A stretch of 50,001 nt of DNA, taken from positions 1 to 50,001 of IMG/VR virus record IMGVR_UViG_3300036845_000765; one strand, written 5' to 3'. This document shows, piece by piece, positions 30,302 through 37,379 of this stretch. The DNA comes from a virus. The position numbers and the translations under genes are program-made. The stretch's first letter is position 1. Every line of letters begins with the position of its first letter. Below the pieces are notes generated by a model that worked only from the letters and a program-made list of their open reading frames with translations, did not search any database and was not told the DNA's origin.

Positions 30302-30426
30302 TGTTTGAAAACTGGGTCCCTCCCGAATTCTACTGGATGATTTTGTTAATTGTCATCCTCGGAGGCTCATGGATTGTATTTGGTCTGTGGCATCTGTTTG
30401 CCCACCTTTCAATTGGATGGCTGTGA
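30301..30426 (+). CDS. 41-residue membrane peptide
   Basis: MFENWVPPEFYWMILLIVIL and a hydrophobic continuation: one membrane helix. It overlaps both neighbours by TGATG-type junctions, which favours real translation. Its codons are more AT-rich than those around it. Function unknown. Confidence 0.55.
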   Translation: MFENWVPPEFYWMILLIVILGGSWIVFGLWHLFAHLSIGWL

Positions 30427-30821
30427 TGCCCCAAGCCCCATCCCTCCCTCCCGACCAAATGGCCTCGGCCCAGGCCAACGCAGGCATGAACCCGATTAAC
30501 TTCATTATAGCGGCTGCGGACCTTAACAACTCTGGGCAATCTCCTTGGGAACCAGGAACCAAAGAGTCCGATTCCGCATTCATGAAGAACATCAACCCGA
30601 AATCCTACGATAGCCTCCACCCATCCCCCAGCGTAGAAGACCGCCGCGACCAACCATACAAAACCCCCTCTCCCGAGGAAACATCGCGGAACGCTAAGTA
30701 CGCTCTCCAAGATCAAGAACAACGGGAAGCTGGGATCTACTCACCTGACCAAGACTCTTCCCTGGCTAAGCAACTCGGCGCTGCCCAACTCGACAAAGCC
30801 CTAGCCAAAAAGAAACGCTAA
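30426..30821 (+). CDS. hypothetical protein, paralogue of the next ORF
   Basis: A 131-residue protein whose residues 1-40 match the next gene (MPxAP..PP; NAGxNPxNFxxAAADLxxSGQ). The rest is charged and disordered with a Lys-rich end. Function unknown; position before the portal suggests a connector or scaffold accessory. The start is ATG 30426, overlapping the upstream stop. Confidence 0.64.
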   Translation: MPQAPSLPPDQMASAQANAGMNPINFIIAAADLNNSGQSPWEPGTKESDSAFMKNINPKSYDSLHPSPSVEDRRDQPYKTPSPEETSRNAKYALQDQEQREAGIYSPDQDSSLAKQLGAAQLDKALAKKKR

Positions 30822-31012
30822 TGCCAATGGCCCCAGCAGCACCCCCACTCGACCCATCCACAGACGCTAACGCTGGGCTAAATCCAGTCAACTTCCTAAT
30901 GGCCGCTGCCGACCTCCACAAATCCGGCCAACTGTCGGCTCCCGTCCCAACCGGCACCCCACTCCAAACCGGCAAGCGCGCATCCCGCAAGCCGATCAAG
31001 GTCATTAAGTGA
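30821..31012 (+). CDS. hypothetical protein, short paralogue
   Basis: A 63-residue protein similar to the N-terminus of the previous gene, with a basic tail (GKRASRKPIKVIK). The pair is probably a tandem duplication. Coupled to the portal gene through a GTG overlap. Confidence 0.62.
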   Translation: MPMAPAAPPLDPSTDANAGLNPVNFLMAAADLHKSGQLSAPVPTGTPLQTGKRASRKPIKVIK

Positions 31013-32766
31013 ACGCCCCAATCGCCAACCCGTTCTCAGGCATCTACTCGGAATATGTCACCGAGCAAGACATGCTCTTGCGGAAATTCCAACAAGGGCG
31101 TTTGCTTGGTCTGCGGAACAACCGATACTCGTGGTGGACCCACGCGAGGGAGTTGGCTGATTTCATCCTTCCCCGGAGATATAAATGGCTAATTACCCAA
31201 AATCAACAGAACCGTGGTTCTCCAATCAACCAGCACATATTGGATTCTACTGGCACTATCGCGGCCCGCAACCTGTCTGCCGGAATGATGTCGGGGATAT
31301 CTTCCCCTACTCGACCTTGGTTCAAACTCAAGATTGGACGTTTAGACTCCACGCAAACCAGCCCCACGAGCTTGTGGTTAGCTGAATGCGAACGCCTGAT
31401 GTACCTCGTCTTCGCCGAATCCAACTTCTACACCTCCATGGCGATCTTCTACTTCGACCTCGTCGTCTTCGGCACCGCAGTCCTCCTCATCTACGAAGAC
31501 TTCGACAACGTCCTCAACTGCATCAACCCATGCTTTGGCGAATACTACGTCGACATCGACGGGAAATACCGCCCAGTCATCTTCTATCGCGAGTTCACCT
31601 TCACCATCGCCCAAGTCGTCGCGGAGTTCGGTTACGAGAACTGCTCCCCAATGATCCGCCAGTTCTACGATCTCCAAGACGGCGCGAACCTAACCCGAGA
31701 GGTCATCATCGCCCATGCCATCGAACCGAACACGGATGCGAAGAAGTATGGCATCCCTACCCATTTCGAATATCGTGAGACTTATTGGGAATGGGGAGGT
31801 GCTACAAATCCTCAGGGGGGAACTACTGCGCGCGGCTTCCTCCGAAAGCGTGGGTTCACTGAACGTGCAGCTATCATTGGGCGATGGGATTTGGTCGCCA
31901 ACGATCCGTATGGCCGATCTCCCGGCATGGATGCTCTCCCGGACATCAAACAACTCCAACAGCAAAGCCGACGCAAAGCCCAAGGCATCGACAAAGGCAT
32001 CAACCCTCCTCTAGTCGCCGACGCCCAACTCAAAAACCAACCCGCATCCCTCCTCCCCGGCGGCATCACCTTCCTCCAAGGAATGATGTCCACCGGCCAA
32101 GACGGAATGAAACCAGTCTACGGTTCCTGGCGGCCCGATATCACCGCGATCTCCGAAGATCTCCAAGAAGTCCGCCAGCGAATCAAAGACACCTTCTTCA
32201 ATTCCCTATTCCAAGTCGCATCCCAATTCGAAACCCGATCCAACATCACCGCTGTCGAATGGGACATGCGGAAATCCGAATCCTTGATGATGCTGACCCC
32301 AGTCATCGAGCGTCTCCAATCCGAAGTCCTAGCCCCAGTGATCGACCGGGTCTGGGGAATCATGGATCGCGCTGGCATCCTTCCTCCACCCCCACCCGAA
32401 GCCGCAGGGAAGTTCATCAATGTCGAATACACTTCTATGCTCATGCTCAGTCAGCGAGCCGCCACCGCTGGCTCGATTGAACGTGTACTTCAAATGGCCG
32501 GTCAGCTCGCTGGCATTGACCCATCCGTCGTTGACAATATCGACTTTGATATGGCCATCGACCTCTACGCCAACCTCCTCAACCTCGACCCCCGAATCAT
32601 CCGCTCCCCAGCTTCCCTAGCCCAGATCCGCCAACAGCGCCAAGCCCAGCAGCAACAAGCCGCCCAGTCCCAGCAAATCGAAGCCCTCTCCAAAGCCGGC
32701 GCCAACGCTTCCCAAATCGACGTCGGCGGTGGCCAGAACCTCGTACAGAAGATGCTCCAAGGATGA
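31009..32766 (+). CDS. portal (head-tail connector) protein, T7-like
   Basis: A 585-residue portal of the short-tail phage family: the N-terminal RNxRYxWWxxARELADFILPRR segment, then the long central wing and a Gln/Ala-rich C-terminus (RQQRQAQQQQAAQSQQ). It forms the dodecameric channel through which DNA enters and leaves. The GTG start overlaps the previous stop (GTGA). Parts of the gene (about 31170-31380 and 31740-31870) use more A/T-ending codons than the rest. Confidence 0.9.
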   Translation: MNAPIANPFSGIYSEYVTEQDMLLRKFQQGRLLGLRNNRYSWWTHARELADFILPRRYKWLITQNQQNRGSPINQHILDSTGTIAARNLSAGMMSGISSPTRPWFKLKIGRLDSTQTSPTSLWLAECERLMYLVFAESNFYTSMAIFYFDLVVFGTAVLLIYEDFDNVLNCINPCFGEYYVDIDGKYRPVIFYREFTFTIAQVVAEFGYENCSPMIRQFYDLQDGANLTREVIIAHAIEPNTDAKKYGIPTHFEYRETYWEWGGATNPQGGTTARGFLRKRGFTERAAIIGRWDLVANDPYGRSPGMDALPDIKQLQQQSRRKAQGIDKGINPPLVADAQLKNQPASLLPGGITFLQGMMSTGQDGMKPVYGSWRPDITAISEDLQEVRQRIKDTFFNSLFQVASQFETRSNITAVEWDMRKSESLMMLTPVIERLQSEVLAPVIDRVWGIMDRAGILPPPPPEAAGKFINVEYTSMLMLSQRAATAGSIERVLQMAGQLAGIDPSVVDNIDFDMAIDLYANLLNLDPRIIRSPASLAQIRQQRQAQQQQAAQSQQIEALSKAGANASQIDVGGGQNLVQKMLQG

Positions 32767-32972
32767 CCAAAGCCCCCATCGCCCAGCACTCAATGATCTT
32801 CGAAGTCACCGGCAAGGATGAACGTGGTCGGTCCACAACCAAAGACATCACCATGTACGCACCACCATTCCTTTCCCTGGCCCAACTCGAAGCCCACCTC
32901 GCCGAAGCCATCCGTCTCAACCCGGATCTGAAATTCGTCCACAAATCCTGGGCAGGGCTACCCAATGACTAG
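32763..32972 (+). CDS. small hypothetical protein
   Basis: A 69-residue protein between the portal and Bbp19-like genes (MTKAPIAQHSMIFEVTGKDE start). Coupled to the portal stop by ATGA. Its own TAG stop is the beginning of a CTAGTCTGTT copy of the dispersed repeat. Function unknown. Confidence 0.65.
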   Translation: MTKAPIAQHSMIFEVTGKDERGRSTTKDITMYAPPFLSLAQLEAHLAEAIRLNPDLKFVHKSWAGLPND

Positions 32973-32999
32973 TCTGTTATTCCGGCAGTGATACCAACC
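32969..32999 (+). repeat. dispersed repeat copy starting at a stop codon (plus-strand sense)
   Basis: CTAGTCTGTTATTCCGGC then AGTGATACCAACC, immediately before ATG 33000. Its TAG is the stop of the gene at 32763-32972. Confidence 0.75.
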
Positions 33000-33446
33000 A
33001 TGACCCGCGATGGTACCGACCGCAAATCCCTAGCCCGCTTAGCTAAGCAAGCCAAGCAGTCCGAAGCGAACCGGATTGCCTACACCCGAACCATCCTATC
33101 CGACCGCTTCGGCCGCGAATGGATGTGGAACCTCCTAACCCGCTGCCATTGTTTCCACACCTCTTTCGTCGCCGGCCACCCAGATATCACCGCGTTCCAA
33201 CTAGGCGAACAGTCCATCGGTCTCCAACTCCTCGCCGATGTCACCCTCGCCTCCCCAGCCGACTACACTCTCATGTCCAACGAAGCTCTAACCCGGGAAC
33301 TAGCCAATGCCAGCCGAGAATCCAACCCCGACCAACAATCCGCAGACCCAGCCGGGAATCCGGGATCCCTCGGGAACGATCCTGGACAGCCCATCGACGA
33401 CGGCTCCGGATTCCTCGACCCAGACGACCCAGCCAGCTACCACTGA
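33000..33446 (+). CDS. Bbp19-like protein
   Basis: A 148-residue protein with the helical core RxxxxxxWxxLLxRCHxFHTSFVAGHPDITAFQLGEQSIGLQLLADV, as in the Bbp19-type proteins that lie between portal and scaffold in BPP-1-like phages. The C-terminus is acidic/Pro-rich. The start is ATG 33000; an in-frame GTG at 32988 would put the dispersed repeat (IPT) in the protein. The last 140 bases overlap the next gene in another frame. Confidence 0.75.
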   Translation: MTRDGTDRKSLARLAKQAKQSEANRIAYTRTILSDRFGREWMWNLLTRCHCFHTSFVAGHPDITAFQLGEQSIGLQLLADVTLASPADYTLMSNEALTRELANASRESNPDQQSADPAGNPGSLGNDPGQPIDDGSGFLDPDDPASYH

Positions 33447-34080
33447 GCAGCCTGGGACATCGTTCCTTACCGGGAAGAAGGTCGAAGGTGACGGTAGCAG
33501 TGATACCAACAGTGATACCAAGCCCGACCCTGCCAAACCCGACACTCCAGTCCTCCCCGCTGGCGCGCCCGAGAAATACACCGACTTCAAACTCCCCGAT
33601 GGCGTCTCCATGGACCCCAAGGCCAAAACCGATTTCGAAACCTTCGCGAAATCCACCGGCCTATCCCAAGACCAAGCCCAAGCCGCTGTGGACGTCTACA
33701 CCAAGCACGCCATCGCCGCGGCCAAAGCCCCTTACGACCTCTGGGCCAACACCCAAAAAGAATGGCAAACCGAAATCCTCTCCCGCTTCGGTGGCGAGTC
33801 CGGAGCCGACCGTATGCGCGCTGATGTCAACTCCGTCATCTCCCGAACCCTTCCCCCGTCCCTCCAGAAATCCTTCCGGGCCGCTCTGGACTTCACCGGC
33901 GCCGGCACCAACCCAGACATCCTCGAAGCCTTCTCCATCATGTTGAAGCCCCTCATGGAAGGCAAACCAGTCCTTGGCAACGGCCCAGTGACCCCGGCCG
34001 ACCCAGCCAAACCCGGCGCAGGCCAGCAAGTCGACCTAGCGGCGGCAATGTACCCCCATCTCGTGCCCAATCGGCGCTAA
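33307..34080 (+). CDS. capsid assembly scaffolding protein
   Basis: A 257-residue protein just before the coat gene, with a disordered Thr/Pro-rich N-terminus (about 1-95) and a helical body (FETFAKSTGLSQDQAQAAVDVYTKHAI). Scaffolds with this composition guide prohead assembly and then leave. Two copies of the dispersed repeat are read as SSDTNSDTK near residues 64-72. The first 140 bases overlap the preceding gene; no later start is attractive. Confidence 0.8.
   Translation: MPAENPTPTNNPQTQPGIRDPSGTILDSPSTTAPDSSTQTTQPATTEQPGTSFLTGKKVEGDGSSDTNSDTKPDPAKPDTPVLPAGAPEKYTDFKLPDGVSMDPKAKTDFETFAKSTGLSQDQAQAAVDVYTKHAIAAAKAPYDLWANTQKEWQTEILSRFGGESGADRMRADVNSVISRTLPPSLQKSFRAALDFTGAGTNPDILEAFSIMLKPLMEGKPVLGNGPVTPADPAKPGAGQQVDLAAAMYPHLVPNRR
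33498..33522 (+). repeat. dispersed repeat, two tandem units in the scaffold gene (plus-strand sense)
   Basis: GCAGTGATACCAAC then AGTGATACCAA, read as SDTNSDTK in the scaffold protein. Confidence 0.72.
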
Positions 34081-34178
34081 CCCAATCCAACGTCCACCGC
34101 GGAGCGGTAGAACGGCCCAGCCCAGAGGACCATAGGATGCTCACCAACCCCCACCAACCCTTAACCTAGGTAACTCCT

Positions 34179-35222
34179 ATGGCAATTATCGGCTCGACCG
34201 CCCTAACGTACGCTGACTGGGCCAAACGCCTTGATGACGGCTATCGCGTAGCCTCCATCATCGAACTCCTATCCCAGACCAACGAGATCCTCGATGACAT
34301 GATGGTCGTCGAAGGCAATCTCCCCACCGGCCACAAAACAACCGTCCGGACCGGCCTTCCCCAGGCCACTTGGCGATTGCTCAACACCGGTGTCCCCAAC
34401 GCCAAGTCCACCACGGCCCAGATCGTTGACACCTGCGGGAACCTCGAAACCTACTCGGTCATCGACAAAGACATCGCGGATCTCAACGGCAACACGCCAG
34501 AGTTTCGTCTGTCAGAGTCCCGCGCCTTCCTCGAGGGTATGTCCCAGCAAGTCGCCGCTACCCTCATCTACGGCAACCAGTTCCTCAACCCAGAACGCTT
34601 CACTGGCTTCGCCCCTCGCTACTCCACCCTCACCACCGCGAACTCCCAAACCGCCAACAACGTCCTCTCCGGCGGTGGCGCGGCCTCCACCAACACCTCA
34701 GTCTGGATCATGACCTGGGGAACCGATACCAACCACGCCACCTTCCCCAAAGGCAAGCTCACCGGTCTCCAACAGCGCGACATGGGCGAATGGCCGGTCA
34801 CCGATTCCCTCGGCAACACCTACCAAGCCTACCGCGAACACTTCAAATGGGAAATCGGGTTCGTCCAGCGCGACTGGCGCTACATGGTCCGCGTTGCCAA
34901 CGTCGACGTCACCCAGCTCACCGGCGTCTCCGCGGCCAACCTGATCAACCTGCTCATCCGCGGCCTCTACCGCCTGCCCACCGCGCCAGTCTCAGCTACC
35001 ACGATCCAAACCTCCGACTCCCCAATGGTTCGGGCCGATATGGGTCGAACGGTGATCTATTGCAACCGCATTCTGAGGACGTATTTGGACCTCCAGGCAA
35101 TGAATAAGACTAACGTGCTTTTACGCCTGGAGGAATTTAACGGTCGGCCTATTACAACTTTCCGGGGAGTTCCTGTAAGAACCGTAGACGCTATCTTGAG
35201 CAACGAGGCAACGGTATCATGA
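34179..35222 (+). CDS. major capsid protein (Bbp17-like)
   Basis: A 347-residue coat protein. The start MAIIGSTALTYADWAKRLDD and the segments LLSQTNEILDDM, EGNLPTGHKTTVRTGLP, WGTDTNHATFPKG and ILRTYLDL are typical of coat proteins from BPP-1-like podoviruses. It follows the scaffold gene after a 98-bp gap. From about 35085 to the stop, codons shift from C-ending to A/T-ending forms (for example TTA, AGA, GTA), exactly next to the inserted HNH gene. Confidence 0.92.
   Translation: MAIIGSTALTYADWAKRLDDGYRVASIIELLSQTNEILDDMMVVEGNLPTGHKTTVRTGLPQATWRLLNTGVPNAKSTTAQIVDTCGNLETYSVIDKDIADLNGNTPEFRLSESRAFLEGMSQQVAATLIYGNQFLNPERFTGFAPRYSTLTTANSQTANNVLSGGGAASTNTSVWIMTWGTDTNHATFPKGKLTGLQQRDMGEWPVTDSLGNTYQAYREHFKWEIGFVQRDWRYMVRVANVDVTQLTGVSAANLINLLIRGLYRLPTAPVSATTIQTSDSPMVRADMGRTVIYCNRILRTYLDLQAMNKTNVLLRLEEFNGRPITTFRGVPVRTVDAILSNEATVS
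35214..35222 (+). repeat. GTATCATGA, left copy at the HNH insertion boundary
   Basis: The nine bases GTATCATGA contain the coat protein's last codon and stop and the HNH start. The same nine bases occur at 35711-35719, spanning the HNH stop and the start of the cement gene. The copies are 497 bp apart, so deleting one unit would restore a direct coat-cement junction. Confidence 0.72.
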
Positions 35223-35719
35223 CTCCAGATCTATTAACACAGGATTTAGTCAAAAGATTCCTTCGCTACGATCCTGAGACAGGCGATTGGACTTGGATTG
35301 AGCAGATAAACTCTCGTGTTGAGGTTGGAGATGCTGCTGGAACCATCAGTGTGCATGGTTATCGTATCATCACATTCTTTGGTTACAAGTATCGCTCAGC
35401 AAGGCTAGCTTTCCTATACATGACAGGAAGATGGCCTGACAAGGAAGTTGATCACGAGAATCGTTGCAAGACAGATGACCGCTGGGTTAATCTACGAGAT
35501 GTGACTCGTTCAGATAACCAAATCAATCGGGACTTGCAAGGAAACAACACATCTGGCGAGCGAGGTATTCACTGGGACACTAACAGGAACAAATGGTTTG
35601 CACAGGTCAAAAGAGACAATGTCACTTTCTCTGTAGGCCGATACGATACCATGGAAGAAGCTGTAAGTGCCAGAGATGCCTTCATTGAAACCTACGATTC
35701 GAAAAGGAATGTATCATGA
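35219..35719 (+). CDS. HNH homing endonuclease with AP2 domain
   Basis: A 166-residue protein with HNH-type residues in EVDHENRCKTDDRWVNLRDV (D78-H79, N91) and N100, and an AP2 DNA-binding domain at about 111-155 (SGERGIHWDTNRNKWFAQV). It cuts intron- or gene-less alleles to promote its own copying. It lies precisely between the coat and cement genes with overlapping starts and stops at both ends, and its base use is clearly more AT-rich than its neighbours. This is an inserted free-standing element. Confidence 0.88.
   Translation: MTPDLLTQDLVKRFLRYDPETGDWTWIEQINSRVEVGDAAGTISVHGYRIITFFGYKYRSARLAFLYMTGRWPDKEVDHENRCKTDDRWVNLRDVTRSDNQINRDLQGNNTSGERGIHWDTNRNKWFAQVKRDNVTFSVGRYDTMEEAVSARDAFIETYDSKRNVS
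35711..35719 (+). repeat. GTATCATGA, right copy at the HNH insertion boundary
   Basis: Second copy of the 9-bp sequence at 35214-35222; it holds the HNH stop codon and the ATG of the cement gene. Confidence 0.72.
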
Positions 35720-36273
35720 TCCTCGATGGCTACTTAATGTTCACCAACTTCATCGGCGGAGGCACCGGCACTGGCGACTCCCCAACCACTGGTACCCAGG
35801 TCTCCACCAACCAGCTCGACCTCGGCATCATCGGTCTCCCACTCTCGGCCTCTGGCGGCGGTGCTCGCGATATCGGTATCGGCGACGACCCAGCGATGAA
35901 AATCGCAGTGATCGTCACCACCACCTTCACCGGCGGGACCTCGCTCCAGGTCAACATCCAGGGAGCTCCCGACAACGGTTCCGGTGCCCCAGGCTCCTAC
36001 ACCACCATGCTCTCCGGCCCAGTGGTAGTCGAAGCCAACCTGCTCGGCGCGACCTCGACCAGCTTCGCCGGCACCCGCGTCCTCGATGTCGACATGCCTA
36101 GACCCGCTCCGGCCCAGGCACTCCCACGCTTCATCCAACTCCAATACATCACCGTCGGCACCCACACCGCCGGCGCAGTCAAAGGCTTCCTAGTCCTTGA
36201 CCGCAACGACATCCCACTCGGCACCACCGCTGCCCTTTCCGGCTATCCCGCCGGTATCACCATCGCGAACTGA
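35716..36273 (+). CDS. capsid cement/decoration protein (Bbp16-like)
   Basis: A 185-residue protein matching the layout of Bbp16-type capsid cement proteins: an N-terminal MILDGYLMFT and a GGGARDIGIGDDPAMKIAVIVTTTF strand region. It should bind the outer capsid after the coat protein. In the ancestral order it directly followed the coat gene; the HNH gene now separates them. Confidence 0.82.
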   Translation: MILDGYLMFTNFIGGGTGTGDSPTTGTQVSTNQLDLGIIGLPLSASGGGARDIGIGDDPAMKIAVIVTTTFTGGTSLQVNIQGAPDNGSGAPGSYTTMLSGPVVVEANLLGATSTSFAGTRVLDVDMPRPAPAQALPRFIQLQYITVGTHTAGAVKGFLVLDRNDIPLGTTAALSGYPAGITIAN

Positions 36274-36283
36274 GGAGGGCACA

Positions 36284-36925
36284 ATGAAGCGTATCCTCCT
36301 CGCAACCGGTCTGTTCCTGGGGTTGGCTCTACCAGCCTCGGCCCAGATCAACCTAGTCCCCCAAATCGGCCTAACCACCGGCTACCTGCCCCACACCACA
36401 TATTCCTCAGCCTTCTTCGGCCTTGTCCCCCCAGCATCCGCAACCGATATGGTCTGCATTGCTGGGTCAACCTCCAAAACCGTCCGGGTACAACGAATCG
36501 TCATCGGCGGCACTGCCGCCACTCTCGTCGGCCTACCCATCCAAGTAGTCCGCCGGGCCTCCCTTGACACCGGCGGTACCATTGGCACAACCACTGCCAA
36601 CCCAGGTATCACCACCCAAATCGCCAAGCGCGACACCACAACCGGTGCCGCGACCGCAACCTTGGTCTCCTACACCGCAGTCCCAACCATCAACGATACC
36701 GCGCCGACCTACCTCGACTCAAGCCTGCTCCTACTCAACACCACAGCAGCAGCGACCAACCCACTAATGACCATCTTTGACTGGTCGCGCGACATCGAAA
36801 ACCAACTACAAGTCCCTTCGATCCAACCGGCCGCCACAGTCGTTCAGCAAATCTGTGTCAACTTCGGTGCGGTCTCGATCACCACCGGTGCCCTGAATGG
36901 TCAAATTACCTGGACAGAGGAATAA
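36284..36925 (+). CDS. exported beta-rich virion-region protein 1
   Basis: A 213-residue protein starting at ATG 36284 after a GAGGAGGG site. Residues 1-20 are a Sec signal peptide (MKRILLATGLFLGLALPASA) with cleavage before Gln21. The mature part is Thr/Ala/Val-rich, beta-type, with two cysteines (CIAG; QICVNF). It resembles phage fibre- or decoration-type beta domains, but the signal peptide is unexpected for a virion part. First of five such proteins. The longer frame to 36197 is rejected. Confidence 0.74.
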   Translation: MKRILLATGLFLGLALPASAQINLVPQIGLTTGYLPHTTYSSAFFGLVPPASATDMVCIAGSTSKTVRVQRIVIGGTAATLVGLPIQVVRRASLDTGGTIGTTTANPGITTQIAKRDTTTGAATATLVSYTAVPTINDTAPTYLDSSLLLLNTTAAATNPLMTIFDWSRDIENQLQVPSIQPAATVVQQICVNFGAVSITTGALNGQITWTEE

Positions 36926-36928
36926 CCA

Positions 36929-37369
36929 ATGAAACGCCTAGTCATCAACGCAGCCCTGATCCTTGGTTTGGCCGGAGGCCTTGCCTTTGCTCAGACCATC
37001 AACTCGGCACTACAGGTATCTCAAGACGGTCGAGGGATCTTCGGGGTTGACACTAACAACAACCTGTACATCCAGTCCAACCGACACTTGTTGGCTACTT
37101 CCAACGTCTCCCCTGCCCCAGTCCTAACCTCCTGTGGTACCTCCCCAACTATTACCGGTTCGGACTTTAGCTTCAAGCTAGTGACCGGTTCGGCAGCGAC
37201 CACCTGTACCATTACCTTTGGACAGGCATTCGTGACCGCTCCCCAATGCTTCCTTCAAGCAAACGGCGGTGCAACCCAACCAACCTACACAACCTCAACC
37301 ACAGCGCTCACAGTAACCGTGGACATCGCTTCCACGACCTACTCTGGTCTCTGCATGAGCATATCGTAA
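36929..37369 (+). CDS. exported small fibre-domain protein 2
   Basis: A 146-residue protein with a signal peptide at 1-21 (hydrophobic, ending AFA before Gln22). The mature part contains a domain common at the C-terminus of tail fibres: SCGTSPTITGSDFSF...TTCTITFGQAFVTAPQCF. Four cysteines would suit an oxidising compartment. It follows the previous gene by three bases. Confidence 0.74.
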   Translation: MKRLVINAALILGLAGGLAFAQTINSALQVSQDGRGIFGVDTNNNLYIQSNRHLLATSNVSPAPVLTSCGTSPTITGSDFSFKLVTGSAATTCTITFGQAFVTAPQCFLQANGGATQPTYTTSTTALTVTVDIASTTYSGLCMSIS

Positions 37370-37379
37370 GGAACCTCCA

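Noticed and set aside
17190-33522. The dispersed repeat as a CRISPR array
   Set aside because: Copies are thousands of bases apart, spacers are not uniform, many copies are inside genes, and no cas genes occur. The Cas4-like nuclease belongs to the phage recombination module.
19041-33522. The dispersed repeat as promoters for a phage single-subunit RNA polymerase
   Set aside because: ATACCAACCATAGG faintly recalls a T7-type promoter, but no such polymerase is seen in the closed unit and host-type sigma-70 promoters are present.
36197-36283. Extended start for exported protein 1
   Set aside because: It overlaps the cement gene and would bury the signal peptide; ATG 36284 follows a strong GAGGAGGG site.
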